A DNA stretch of 64,000 nucleotides from CAUZJO01 sp963580245 (lineage in GTDB: Bacteria; Sumerlaeota; Sumerlaeia; MVZB01): assembly GCA_963580245.1 (NCBI GenBank), contig CAUZJO010000003.1, positions 24,258-88,257 of the forward strand, given 5' to 3'. The notes under the pieces were generated by a model, which did not search any database, was not told where the DNA came from, and saw only the letters and a program-made list of their open reading frames with translations. Shown here one piece after another: positions 1 through 8,951 of the stretch (positions are counted from its first letter, which is position 1; the number at the start of each line of letters is the position of its first letter). Position numbers and translations under genes: made by a program.

Positions 1-6
1 GCACGC

Positions 7-1518
7 TTGCTCGCCGTGGAAGCGGTCCGCGCCGCCGATGGCTCAAATGTGGCGGCCAACAGGCCGTTGTCGGTTGAAGTCGGCGCCGCCGGCCGCGGGA
101 ACGCATCTTCCGCGATGCCGATCATTGCGTTGCTCGACTTTCAGTCCTCGACGCTGAACAGCGGCGAACAGCAGGCCTTGACGCAGGCCCTGTGGGCGCG
201 GATGCACAAGCTGGGCGGCGTCAGCCTCATGCCGCGTCATCCGACGCGCGGCTGGTTGATCCGCAACGATCTGCACCCGCCGACCACGCCCTATCAGCAA
301 CCCGTCTCCCCGGCGCGGGTCGTCGAGGCGTTGCGGGCGGATTATCTGATCACGGGCCACGTCGATGATATCCAGGGCCACTTCGTGGTGGATTACTCGG
401 TTTTTTCGCAACGGGCGGGCGAGCCGATCCGTCAGGACGTCGAGTTTCGGCGGGTCAATCTGGAGCGGATGCTGAGCGATTTTGAGGCGCTGGCCGCCGA
501 GTTACGCGATGTCGCGCTGGCCGACCACCTGGGCCTTCCGCTCGAGGCTTTCGCTCGGACAAGGGGCCGGTCGATGGCAAGCGTCGCCCCGGCGGCCCTG
601 CACAAACGGCCATCGGGCCTGAGCAAGCAACGGTTGAGCGAAGAAGTGGTCCTCGAAGCCCCCGGCGAAACGAGTCCGCCACCCGATCGGCATCCCGAGC
701 CCGAGCCTCTGGCCACGGAGGTGATCGCCGAGGCCCACATGACCCCGGAACCGCCGCTCCAGACCGAGCCGGTGGCCACGATCGAGCTCCCGGTCCCCGA
801 GCATGAGCCCGTTGAACAGCTGTTGGCCGAGGTGCGCGAACCACCGGCGGAACCGGCGGGCGAAGTCCACGCTCCCGCCGAAACCGCTGAACGGCCCGAT
901 CCCGAGCCGGTTGAAACGACCGCGCACGAGGAGCCCGCGAAAACCCTCACGGAGGAGGCCCCGCCACCCGTTGAAGCCGAGGAAATCCCGAAAGCGAGTC
1001 CCCGTCCCCCGGCGAGCGGCGACAAGACGGATATCCAGGAGGAGGCCCGGAGGCTGTATGAGAGCGCGCTGACGATCGAGCGCTTGTCCCAGGAACGGTT
1101 GGACATGCTCATCCAAGCGTCCAAGATGGATCCTGAGGAAAACCTGTTCCACCGCATGCTGGCCAACGAGTACTACAACCGCGAGCTCTATGAGGAATGC
1201 ATCATCCACTGCGACAAGGCGCTTGGGCGCCATCCCAAGGACTCGATGCTGCTGACGATCAAGGCGTCGGCACTTTTTAACCTGAACAAGATGCCCGAGG
1301 CGCGCAAGGCCAACGAGGCTGCCATCGCGGCCAGTCCCGACAACCTGTGGGCGCACTATAATCTGGGGCTCACGCTGACGATGATGGAAGCCGAAGAAGC
1401 GGCCGGCGCGTGGCATCGCTACCTGAATAAGGCTAAAGACGATCCCACCCACAACGACCTGGGCCTGGTCGAAGACGCCCGCCAACGGTTGGCCGAGTTG
1501 CAAACACCCTCCAATTGA
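7..1518 (+). CDS. TPR protein with FlgO/CsgG-like N-terminal domain, 5' end probably outside window
   Basis: The first possible start is a TTG at base 7 and no stop precedes it, so the true N-terminus is probably upstream of the window. Residues about 35-180 (AIIALLDF-like strand, then YLITGHVDD) look like the nucleotide-free Rossmann-like domain of FlgO/CsgG-type lipoproteins, which opens with a 'lavLDF' strand and has a 'YlvtG' strand. Residues about 205-345 are a low-complexity Pro/Glu linker. Residues about 345-503 form three or four TPR helices. This suggests an envelope or periplasmic scaffold protein. The next gene downstream is also a TPR protein, 103 bases away on the same strand. 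No specific function can be assigned. Confidence 0.75.
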   Translation: MLAVEAVRAADGSNVAANRPLSVEVGAAGRGNASSAMPIIALLDFQSSTLNSGEQQALTQALWARMHKLGGVSLMPRHPTRGWLIRNDLHPPTTPYQQPVSPARVVEALRADYLITGHVDDIQGHFVVDYSVFSQRAGEPIRQDVEFRRVNLERMLSDFEALAAELRDVALADHLGLPLEAFARTRGRSMASVAPAALHKRPSGLSKQRLSEEVVLEAPGETSPPPDRHPEPEPLATEVIAEAHMTPEPPLQTEPVATIELPVPEHEPVEQLLAEVREPPAEPAGEVHAPAETAERPDPEPVETTAHEEPAKTLTEEAPPPVEAEEIPKASPRPPASGDKTDIQEEARRLYESALTIERLSQERLDMLIQASKMDPEENLFHRMLANEYYNRELYEECIIHCDKALGRHPKDSMLLTIKASALFNLNKMPEARKANEAAIAASPDNLWAHYNLGLTLTMMEAEEAAGAWHRYLNKAKDDPTHNDLGLVEDARQRLAELQTPSN

Positions 1519-1621
1519 GCATTGCAAACCGTCGGGCCCTCCGTTAGAAGGGTGGTGGGGGTGGTGTGTCTCGCTCCAGGCTCCGCTCGCGCTATCCAAT
1601 TCCACTCTCTAACGCTACCCG

Positions 1622-3757
1622 ATGCTTTGTCCGTATTGCCAGACCGAGAATCGCGATGATCGGGAAACCTGCTATCACTGCAGTCGCGATGTGAGCATGT
1701 TGCGCCTGATCGTCAATCGGGCCAAGCACCACTACAACCAGGCCCTGGAACACGCCGAGCGCGGACGCGTGGACGAGGCGATCACCGATTTGAACAACGC
1801 CCTGGAGGTGGACAGTTCGATCATCAACGCTTACGTCGTCCTGGGCACGCTCTATACGCGCAAGGAGATGTTCAAGGAGGCTCGAGAGGCGTGGCAACAG
1901 GCCCTGGCCGCCGACCACCGCTTCCAGAAAGCGCATGAATACCTGCTCAAGGCCGGTCAGGCCGAGTATGCCTTCCCGGCCGTGCGGCGGCTGCGCAACC
2001 TGTGTTTGACTCTGGCCGCGGTCTCGCTCGCGCTGGTGATCGTTCTGGTTTTGGGAACCGAGCCTCTGACCCAACTCCTCGCCATCCCGACCGCGGTGCT
2101 GTTGATCGTGGTCGTGTGGCTCGCTGTATCGCTCGGCCGAAGCGACCCCGGTCGAACGGTGATCAACCAAGCCCTCAGCCTGCCTCAGAGGCAGTCGGTC
2201 GACTCCCTGGCGGCGGTGACGCAATTGGGCGAACTGGCCAATCGGTCCGACGCGGACGAAATGGTCAAGTCATTCGCCGAGAACCTCAGCCGCCAAATCA
2301 AGGCGGCATGGGAGCGGCGTCTGGAGATGGGGCGCAAGGCGTTGCGGGAGGACGCGCCCCACATCGCCATGGACCTGGCCAACGCCCTGATCGAGCAGAA
2401 GCCGAACGACGAGACCCTCGAGGCGGCCCGAAGCCTTCACGAGCAAGCCACCGCGCAACTGCTCGAACACGTCACCCGGGCGTCGAAGTGCTACTTCGAT
2501 GAAGGCAAGGGACTCGACGTATTCGAGCGCGAGGCCGAGCGGTTGCTGACACGCGTGAACCAGGGCCCGGCCCACACAAAGGTCGAGGGGCTGGGCGAGC
2601 AGGTGCACGCGCGGCGTGACGAACGGTTGATCGAGGCAGCCGGCGTGGCCGTCACCGAGGGCCAACTCCACGAATCGATTCCCAAACTGATGGAGTGGAA
2701 GGAAGGCTATCCACATCTCGCCGACCGCCTTGAAGCCCTGGTCGATCAGCAGTTGGAGACCGAGGCCACGATGGTCGAGATGCAGGCAGGCGGTCTGATC
2801 GAGCAGCGTGAACTCAAGGAGGCCGAAGTCCTGCTCGATGAACTGGAGCTGATCTTTAAGTTGGCTAAGCGGCCGGCGCCGACCGAGATGTTCGAGAGCG
2901 TCACGGCACGGATCGAAGAGGGCCGCCGGCAGCTTGCCTTCGAGCAATCGATCAACGCCTTCGAGGAGGAGCGCTACGAGCAGTTCCTCGAGATGATCAC
3001 GCGGCCGGAGGAGCTGACCGACGACCCCGCCGAGCTGGCCAAGCTCGAGACGCTGCGCGGGGAGGCGCTCAGGGGCTGGGCCGGCCAGATGTGGGATTGG
3101 TTCGCCGAGCATGGCGGCGAGTTTGAGGAATGCGAGATTTCGAGCGAGGACGCCAAGCGCGCCGTCGAGATTCATCGCCGGGTGATCGAGCACCTGCCCG
3201 AAGACTTCGCCGACGCCCTCGCCCCGATCCTGTTCTACACCGCCTCGGCCTGCTTCAAGCTGGAGGAACCCGAGCGCGGCAAGGCGCTGATCGACGAGAT
3301 CGCACGCGACCATCCCGACTCGCATATCATGCAGAGCGTGCATCAGTTCACCTTGCGCTTCGCCAAGGAATTGGGGCCGTTCGGGGAACTGGAAGGAGAA
3401 ATCGAGGTTGAGGAGGCTCCGGCCGGGGAGACGGAGGAGGTCGAGGAGGCGAAGACAGAAATGATGACGGAAGGAGTTAGCGAAACCGTAACAGTTAAAA
3501 TTGACGAACAAGCGCACGACGGGGTCGAAGTTGTACCACCGACCCATGAACCGGAGGTCGGCGGAGAGGACGTGTTGGATGAGGAAACACTGCCTGGAGC
3601 CATGGCATCCCCGGAGGCAGACCCGAACGAGCCGGTTATAGCATCAGTAGTTGGTCCAGAAACCAAACGAAAAGATGACGCTGGGGAAAACCAGCCACGG
3701 CCCCAGGCGACTCATGGTGAGCAAACCCATAACGGCGGGGCTGAGGAGGAGCGGTGA
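1622..3757 (+). CDS. Zinc-ribbon, TPR and two-TM membrane protein
   Basis: The protein starts with two CxxC pairs (Cys3/Cys6 and Cys17/Cys20), a short zinc ribbon. TPR-like helices follow at about 30-110. Two hydrophobic segments at about 126-146 and 149-171 form a membrane hairpin. Residues 175-590 are a long alpha-helical repeat region with further TPR-like or solenoid character. The last ~110 residues are acidic and low-complexity. The zinc ribbon and the helical region would be on the same (cytoplasmic) side. Such 'zinc ribbon plus TPR plus TM' proteins are common in Planctomycetes-like genomes and lack defined roles; assembly scaffolding is a guess. ATG 1622 is the natural start because the zinc ribbon begins at residue 3. 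Confidence 0.8.
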   Translation: MLCPYCQTENRDDRETCYHCSRDVSMLRLIVNRAKHHYNQALEHAERGRVDEAITDLNNALEVDSSIINAYVVLGTLYTRKEMFKEAREAWQQALAADHRFQKAHEYLLKAGQAEYAFPAVRRLRNLCLTLAAVSLALVIVLVLGTEPLTQLLAIPTAVLLIVVVWLAVSLGRSDPGRTVINQALSLPQRQSVDSLAAVTQLGELANRSDADEMVKSFAENLSRQIKAAWERRLEMGRKALREDAPHIAMDLANALIEQKPNDETLEAARSLHEQATAQLLEHVTRASKCYFDEGKGLDVFEREAERLLTRVNQGPAHTKVEGLGEQVHARRDERLIEAAGVAVTEGQLHESIPKLMEWKEGYPHLADRLEALVDQQLETEATMVEMQAGGLIEQRELKEAEVLLDELELIFKLAKRPAPTEMFESVTARIEEGRRQLAFEQSINAFEEERYEQFLEMITRPEELTDDPAELAKLETLRGEALRGWAGQMWDWFAEHGGEFEECEISSEDAKRAVEIHRRVIEHLPEDFADALAPILFYTASACFKLEEPERGKALIDEIARDHPDSHIMQSVHQFTLRFAKELGPFGELEGEIEVEEAPAGETEEVEEAKTEMMTEGVSETVTVKIDEQAHDGVEVVPPTHEPEVGGEDVLDEETLPGAMASPEADPNEPVIASVVGPETKRKDDAGENQPRPQATHGEQTHNGGAEEER

Positions 3758-3846
3758 CTCGTGGACAAGACGCCCCGGGTACCCTCCATAGTTAGTCGAC
3801 GGGACCTTAAAACAAGAACCTAGATACTTTAGCCTGGTACGCTGAA

Positions 3847-4200
3847 ATGTTACTGAAAAGAATGGATTACAATGGACACAAGGAAGAAGCCAATTATTGG
3901 GAAGTTTCCGACCTTGTGTTTGGCCCAGTTAACTTAATCGTAGGCCAAAACGCCACGGGAAAAACCCGAATAATGAATGTGCTCAAGAACGTGACGAGGC
4001 AAGTCGCGTGGCAAGCACCCAGACTCTACCACGGAGAAACGACGCTAACTTTTGTTCAGGAAGAGGTTGGTTTATTTGAGTATCGCTTGCATATTCGAGA
4101 CGGAAAAGTCTTGAGCGAAACCATAGAAATGGATGAGAAGACCGTACTTGACCGAGAGGGGCAAATGGCCACATTTGGGATGAGAGTAGCGGCAAGTTGA
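3847..4200 (+). pseudogene. AAA/OLD-type ATPase, 5' fragment of a frameshifted gene
   Basis: This 117-residue fragment holds the N-terminal strand and the Walker A motif GQNATGKT at residues 33-40, typical of OLD/RloA/AbiLi-type AAA_15/AAA_21 ATPases. Near 4165-4175 the homologous reading moves to the frame whose codons begin at 4173 (IWDESSGKLKDFEPPPDK), which needs a one-base change. That frame runs to an in-frame TAG at 4350-4352 and continues after it in recognisable coding sense to about 4530. A second shift then joins the 3' fragment at 4532. Base composition is clearly more AT-rich than the flanking genes, consistent with acquisition by transfer. The gene has at least two frameshifts and one nonsense codon, so I call it a pseudogene. 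Confidence 0.8.
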
Positions 4201-4531
4201 AAGACTTTGAACCTCCTCCCGATAAACTTACCGTGCATGTAAGGCGCGATCGGAAGGAGCACCCCTTCATCGAGGCACTATACGATTGGGCGGAGAGTTA
4301 TCGTGCGTTTATGTTCGCGGTGGCAGTGCTGACGGGCCTTCTCTCTCAATAGCCACCGGAAAACACAAATGTGTTGGATTCATTGTCCATTGTTCCTCAC
4401 CTTTTGAAAAGTTCAAAGAACAATGGCGGCATCACCAAACAGATAATTAATGACATGAGAACAATCTGCTATCAGATTGATTTGATTGGTGTTCGTAATC
4501 TATTCCAGGAAGATTTCCAGTTCACGCTCCC

Positions 4532-4963
4532 GTGATTTTTGTCAATGAAAAGGATCTGGCTTTCGATAACGTTCAGTTTCAATTGTCCGCCGGTATGTAT
4601 AGGGCCTTATGTATTGTTATTATTTTAAATCATCTCTTAGAGAAGATCACGGCCTGCACTTTTGCGGCCGACGATATCGGCGAAGGTCTAGACTACGAAC
4701 GAAGCTCGAAATTAGTCGGGCTGATCCTCGGGAGAACAAATAATTCAAAAATACAGGTTATCCTGACCTCTAACGATCGTCACCTGCCAAACTCCGTTGA
4801 TGTGTCTCATTGGAACGTTCTTGAAAGAAAAGGTGGAAAGGTCAGGTCGTATAACTATTCGAACAGCAAGGAAGCATTTGACGAGTTCATGATGACCGGT
4901 CTTAGTACTTTTGATTTGCTGACCGGGAAAATGTATAAGGGCGTCAGATCAAAATCGAAATGA
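4532..4963 (+). pseudogene. AAA/OLD-type ATPase, 3' fragment
   Basis: This is the C-terminal part of the ATPase whose Walker A lies at about 3943-3966. It contains an ABC-signature-like LSAGMYRAL (residues about 18-26), a Walker B-like run ending in acidic residues (AADDIGEGLD, about 45-54) and a following strand ILTSNDR that fits the sensor/H-loop region. It has no independent start of its own: the GTG at 4532 is only the first codon after the frameshift. The stop codon overlaps the start of the TOPRIM-like gene at 4960 by four bases (ATGA), the usual coupling in two-gene AAA/TOPRIM defence operons. Confidence 0.78.
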
Positions 4964-5535
4964 AGATCGCAATTTTTGTCGAAGGATTGACCGAAGATGT
5001 CTTCCTAACCGCCTTGCTTGAGAATTATTTCAATCCGGGCAAAATCGAGATCTCCCGAGTCAAACACCAGGGTCACACTAAGCGGGTTTATTTTCGAAGT
5101 CTGGAACAGCAGTCCCAGTACGGTGAGCATTTCTGTCTTATCGTTGATGTGGGAAGTGATGAGGCCGTTCTCTCTAAGTTGAAAGAGTCTTATCAGAACA
5201 TGCGCAAGAAAGGATATTCCGCGTTCTTTGGTTTGAGAGATCTTAAATCGGGACAACATGATCGCTTTGGCCAATATTTTGTCAGAAAGACCCAGGAAAT
5301 AGTTGATGACTTTAGGGTAGAGCATAACGTCCATTTTCACTTCGCAAAGATGGAGATCGAAGCTTGGTTTTTTGCGGCGCCAGGACTTATGACTCGCGTG
5401 CACTCAAGGTTGACGAACGAATTCGTCCAATCGATTACTGGGATAAACCTGGATATCACGGATCCCGAAGCGTCTATTGAGAATCCCGCAGTTATGATAA
5501 GAAGGATTTTTAGAACAGTCGGCTTAGGTATATAA
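4960..5535 (+). pseudogene. TOPRIM-like (DUF4276/RloB-type) protein, C-terminus frameshifted
   Basis: The N-terminus MKIAIFVEGLTED matches the first strand and catalytic Glu (Glu8) of TOPRIM-fold proteins in OLD, RloB and DUF4276 families. An acidic strand (LIVDVGSDEA) and the later KMEIEAWFFA motif ('EfEAW' in DUF4276 proteins) support this. The frame stops at 5533-5535, but the frame starting at 5532 continues in coding sense (RKSEIYKIA, then TAG at 5565-5567, then VSYFFRFLDDLDAVLS to a TAG at 5664-5666). So a one-base loss near 5530 and a nonsense codon remove the last ~45 residues. Coupled to the broken AAA ATPase by a four-base overlap, it is the putative effector nuclease of a dead or dying defence module. 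The exact family is inferred from motifs only. Confidence 0.72.
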
Positions 5536-5776
5536 AGAGGAAATCAGAGATATATAAAATTGCTTAGAGGGTTGAGTGGGGTGTGCTGTGCCTGGATGCC
5601 AGGGAGCAAGGCAAAGTCTCGTATTTCTTCCGCTTCTTAGACGATCTGGATGCCGTTCTTTCATAGATTCATCATTCCTGTCACATGCATTTTCCTACGT
5701 GTCGCATAAGGCAGCCTGTGTAAGTAGACAAGCTCGCTTAGTCGGCGTTCCTGTGGGATGATTGGGAAGGCACATC

Positions 5777-7615
5777 TTGAACGAAGCGATCAAAGAGGTT
5801 CTAGGGCGGTATTGGGGATACGACGGGCTGCGTCCGCTCCAGGCCGAGGCGATGGAGTGCGTCACGCGGGGTCGTGACTCCGTCGTCGTGCTGCCCACGG
5901 GCGGGGGCAAATCGCTTTGCTTTCAGGCCCCCGCGGTGTCGATGCCGGGCCTGGCCATCGTGGTCTCGCCGCTGATCTCGCTGATGAAGGACCAGGTTGA
6001 TGCGTTGCTCCAGTGCGGCGTGGCCGCCGGACGTCTCGACGGCTCGCAGTCCCAACCCGAGCAACAGAGCGTCCATGCCTCGCTTCGCGACGGGTCGCTC
6101 AAGCTCCTGTATCTGGCCCCCGAGCGGCTCCTGTCGCAAGGGTTCATCGATTACCTGGGCAACCAGACGCTGTCGCTGATCGCGATCGACGAGGCCCATT
6201 GCATCAGCATGTGGGGCCATGATTTTCGGCCTGAATACGCCCAAATGGGTGTGTTGAAGCGCGCGTTCCCGGGAGTCGCCGTTCACGCCTACACGGCGAC
6301 GGCCACCGAGAGGGTGCGCCAGGACATCGAGGAGAAGCTGGGCCTGGAGGAGCCGGAGGTCTTGGTCGGCTCGTTCGACCGGCCCAACCTGGTCTACAAG
6401 ACCCAAAGGACCGCCGACAGGCTGAATCAGGTGCGCGAGTACCTCGATCTGCACCGCGGGGAGTCGGGCATCGTCTATTGTATCCGGCGCGCCGACGTGG
6501 ATGAAACGTGCGCGAAACTCTCCGCGGCCGGCTACAGCGTCGCTCCGTATCACGCCGGGATGGACCCCAAGGAGCGCAAGCAAAGCCAGGACGCCTTTAT
6601 CCAGGAAAAGGTCGAGACCATCGTCGCGACCGTCGCGTTCGGGATGGGCATCGATAAATCCAACGTGCGTTACGTTCTCCACGCCGGGATGCCCAAGTCG
6701 TTGGAGCACTATCAGCAGGAGAGCGGACGGGCGGGTCGCGACGGGTTGCGGGCCGAGTGCGTGTTGCTCTACGCGCCCAGGGACTTCGGTCTTTGGCAAC
6801 GCATTATGGGTGATCTGGAGCCTGAACCGAAGGAGGTCGCCCTCGGCAAGCTCAGGGAGATGTATGACTACGCCCGGGGAGTCAAATGCCGCCACGCGGC
6901 GATCCTCGAGTACTTCGGCCAGAGTCTGGATAAAACGAACTGCGCGGCCTGCGACGTGTGCCTCGGCGGGCTGGACGTGATGGAAGACTCGCTGGTGATG
7001 GCGCAGAAAATCCTCTCGTGCGTCGTTCGGCTCGACGGGCGGTTCGGCGGCGATTACACGGCCGACGTGCTGATCGGCTCGAACGGGCAGCGCATCATCG
7101 AGAATGGGCACGACCAGCTGAGCACCCATGGCCTGCTCTCCGAACATCCCAAACGCGCCGTCCGCGACTGGATCGAACAGCTCGTCGATCAAGGCTTCGC
7201 CGAGAAGGTGGGCGATTACAACGTCCTCAAGGTAACTCAAGAAGGCTGGCGCTCGCTCAAGGGCGAAGCGACGCCGCAACTGCTCAAAGCGATACAAAAG
7301 AAGGCACGGGTCCGGCGAGAGAAGGGCGGCGAGGAAGACTGGGTTGACGTGGATAAGGGCCTGTTCGAGGCACTACGAGGGCTACGGCGCGAGCTCGCCA
7401 CCGACCGCGGCGTGCCTCCCTACGTGATCTTCAGCGACGCCTCCCTGCGCGACATGGCCCGCCGCCGGCCGGCCGACCTGGCGCGGTTCCGCGCGGTGCA
7501 CGGCGTCGGCGATAAGAAGTGTGAGCAATACGGGAAGGTTTTTCTGGCGGTCATCCGGGAGTATTGCGAGGGCAACGCGCTGATCACCGATCGAAGCGGA
7601 TCGGGAAATGAATGA
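5777..7615 (+). CDS. recQ: ATP-dependent DNA helicase RecQ
   Basis: A superfamily 2 3'-5' DNA helicase that unwinds forks and recombination intermediates. Visible in order: Walker A PTGGGKS (about residue 45), DEAH box followed by the RecQ-specific CISMWGHDFRP loop, motif VI ESGRAGRDG, a zinc site (CRHAAILEYF...CAACDVC), a winged-helix RQC region, and a C-terminal HRDC domain (VPPYVIFSDASL, VHGVGDKK). About 610 residues is the usual bacterial length. I prefer TTG 5777 over TTG 5762 because GGGAAGG at 5764-5770 sits six bases upstream of it. It is convergent with the kinase/deaminase gene, with only six bases between the stops. Confidence 0.95.
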   Translation: MNEAIKEVLGRYWGYDGLRPLQAEAMECVTRGRDSVVVLPTGGGKSLCFQAPAVSMPGLAIVVSPLISLMKDQVDALLQCGVAAGRLDGSQSQPEQQSVHASLRDGSLKLLYLAPERLLSQGFIDYLGNQTLSLIAIDEAHCISMWGHDFRPEYAQMGVLKRAFPGVAVHAYTATATERVRQDIEEKLGLEEPEVLVGSFDRPNLVYKTQRTADRLNQVREYLDLHRGESGIVYCIRRADVDETCAKLSAAGYSVAPYHAGMDPKERKQSQDAFIQEKVETIVATVAFGMGIDKSNVRYVLHAGMPKSLEHYQQESGRAGRDGLRAECVLLYAPRDFGLWQRIMGDLEPEPKEVALGKLREMYDYARGVKCRHAAILEYFGQSLDKTNCAACDVCLGGLDVMEDSLVMAQKILSCVVRLDGRFGGDYTADVLIGSNGQRIIENGHDQLSTHGLLSEHPKRAVRDWIEQLVDQGFAEKVGDYNVLKVTQEGWRSLKGEATPQLLKAIQKKARVRREKGGEEDWVDVDKGLFEALRGLRRELATDRGVPPYVIFSDASLRDMARRRPADLARFRAVHGVGDKKCEQYGKVFLAVIREYCEGNALITDRSGSGNE

Positions 7616-7621
7616 GGCGGC

Positions 7622-8683
7622 TCATCCGCTCTCGAGCGCAACCTTCCGATAGCGCGGTTCGGCCCAGACCTGGGGTGGGGCGAGTTGGCGGAAATGGATG
7701 CCGGCTTCGTCGAACAGGCGGCGCGTCGTCTCGGCCAGGGCGTAGGCCTTGAGGTAGACGACCTCGCGCAGACCGGCATTGATGATCGATTTGGCGCAAT
7801 AGGGGCAGGGGTAGGTCGTGCAGTAAAGCGAGGCGCCGCGGATGCGCACGCCGTGGGCGGCGGCCTGGATGATGGCGTTTTCCTCGGCGTGGACGCCCAG
7901 GCAATCCTTGAGCCCGCCGCCCGAGTCGGCCACGGCGGCCCCGCGTGGGCAGCCGCCGTCATAGCAATTCGTGATGCCCTTGGGCGTGCCGTTGTAACCG
8001 GTCGAGAGAATCTGGCGCTCGTGGACGATCACCGCGCCCACCCGCCGCTTGATGCAGTTGCCGCGCGTGGCGGCGACCTCGGCGATCATCATGAAATACT
8101 CGTCCCAATCGGGCCGCGGCAGGAAGTATTCGAACAGGCCCTTCTTGAGGAAACGTAGGATGCGTCGCTCGAATGCCTCGGGCGTGGTGTTGTTGCGGAT
8201 TTTGAGGTCGGCGGCCAGGCGGCAGGCGGCCAGGTCCTGCGCGGCGGCGTCGCCCCCCTCGGCCCGCATCTGGCGGGTCTCCTCGGCGACGAAATCCTCG
8301 AAGGATTGGGGATCGCCCGAGCGGGCGCGGCCCTTCGAGCGCTCGAACCGCGCGCGGCGCGCGGCCTCGACGAAGACCATCACGAAATCGGGCCGCGAGC
8401 GCAGGGCCTCGACCTCGGCGGGGTGGCGGATCGAGGTGACGACCCAGTTGCGCGAGAAATCCATGCACTCGAGCGCCCGCCCCGCCAGCACCCCCGGTCC
8501 CGACTGGCGGCGCAACTCGTTGCCCACCTTGGTCAGGTTCGGGATCGTGACCTTTATCCCCCGTTCGCGCACCTCGGCGCGGATCATGTCCGACAGCGAG
8601 ACGTGCTCGAACCCCTTGGCCTGAAGCGCCTGGGCCATCGTATCCTTGCCCGAACAGAAAAAACCGGTAACGCCGACGATCAT
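7622..8683 (-). CDS. P-loop kinase-like / dCMP deaminase fusion protein
   Basis: 353 residues. Residues 1-180 are a P-loop nucleoside-monophosphate-kinase or dephospho-CoA-kinase-like domain (Walker A GFFCSGKDT at 7-15). Residues about 190-353 are a zinc-dependent dCMP/deoxycytidylate deaminase domain with HAEEN at 265-269 (catalytic Glu and first zinc ligand) and PCPYC at 292-296 (two Cys ligands), plus the TGYNGTP substrate loop. The deaminase makes dUMP from dCMP for dTMP synthesis. Fused P-loop/deaminase proteins include yeast Dcd1 and the bacterial anti-phage AvcD family, so either a housekeeping or a nucleotide-depletion role is possible. No AvcI-like RNA was identified. ATG 8683 is immediately followed by the P-loop. 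Confidence 0.88.
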   Translation of the reverse strand: MIVGVTGFFCSGKDTMAQALQAKGFEHVSLSDMIRAEVRERGIKVTIPNLTKVGNELRRQSGPGVLAGRALECMDFSRNWVVTSIRHPAEVEALRSRPDFVMVFVEAARRARFERSKGRARSGDPQSFEDFVAEETRQMRAEGGDAAAQDLAACRLAADLKIRNNTTPEAFERRILRFLKKGLFEYFLPRPDWDEYFMMIAEVAATRGNCIKRRVGAVIVHERQILSTGYNGTPKGITNCYDGGCPRGAAVADSGGGLKDCLGVHAEENAIIQAAAHGVRIRGASLYCTTYPCPYCAKSIINAGLREVVYLKAYALAETTRRLFDEAGIHFRQLAPPQVWAEPRYRKVALESG

Positions 8684-8951
8684 GGATCGCCCTTCCTTTG
8701 GATTGGGGACGGCCGCGATGGACGCGACATCAGTCTATCGGTTCGCGGAGCCGAAACAACACAATTCTCCCCGGCCAACGATCAAAGTGGCGGCTGATAT
8801 CTCGAAGGCCCCTGATCAGCGCCGCGCAAGGCTTTGTTTCCTTGTCGGATTCGGTCGCTTGAACAGCGCGCTGACCGTTTTGAAGAGCTCCTCAAACCGC
8901 TTTAGAGTATCAGCGTCATTGGAAATATCGGCAGAATAGCTTGACAGGTCC

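Noticed and set aside
2270..3547. Long minus-strand open frame (425 codons) opposite the zinc-ribbon TPR gene
   Set aside because: Low-complexity antisense of a GC-rich gene; no motifs, and the plus-strand gene has zinc ribbon and TPR signatures.
5801..7297. Minus-strand open frame opposite recQ
   Set aside because: Antisense shadow; recQ is fully supported by helicase motifs.
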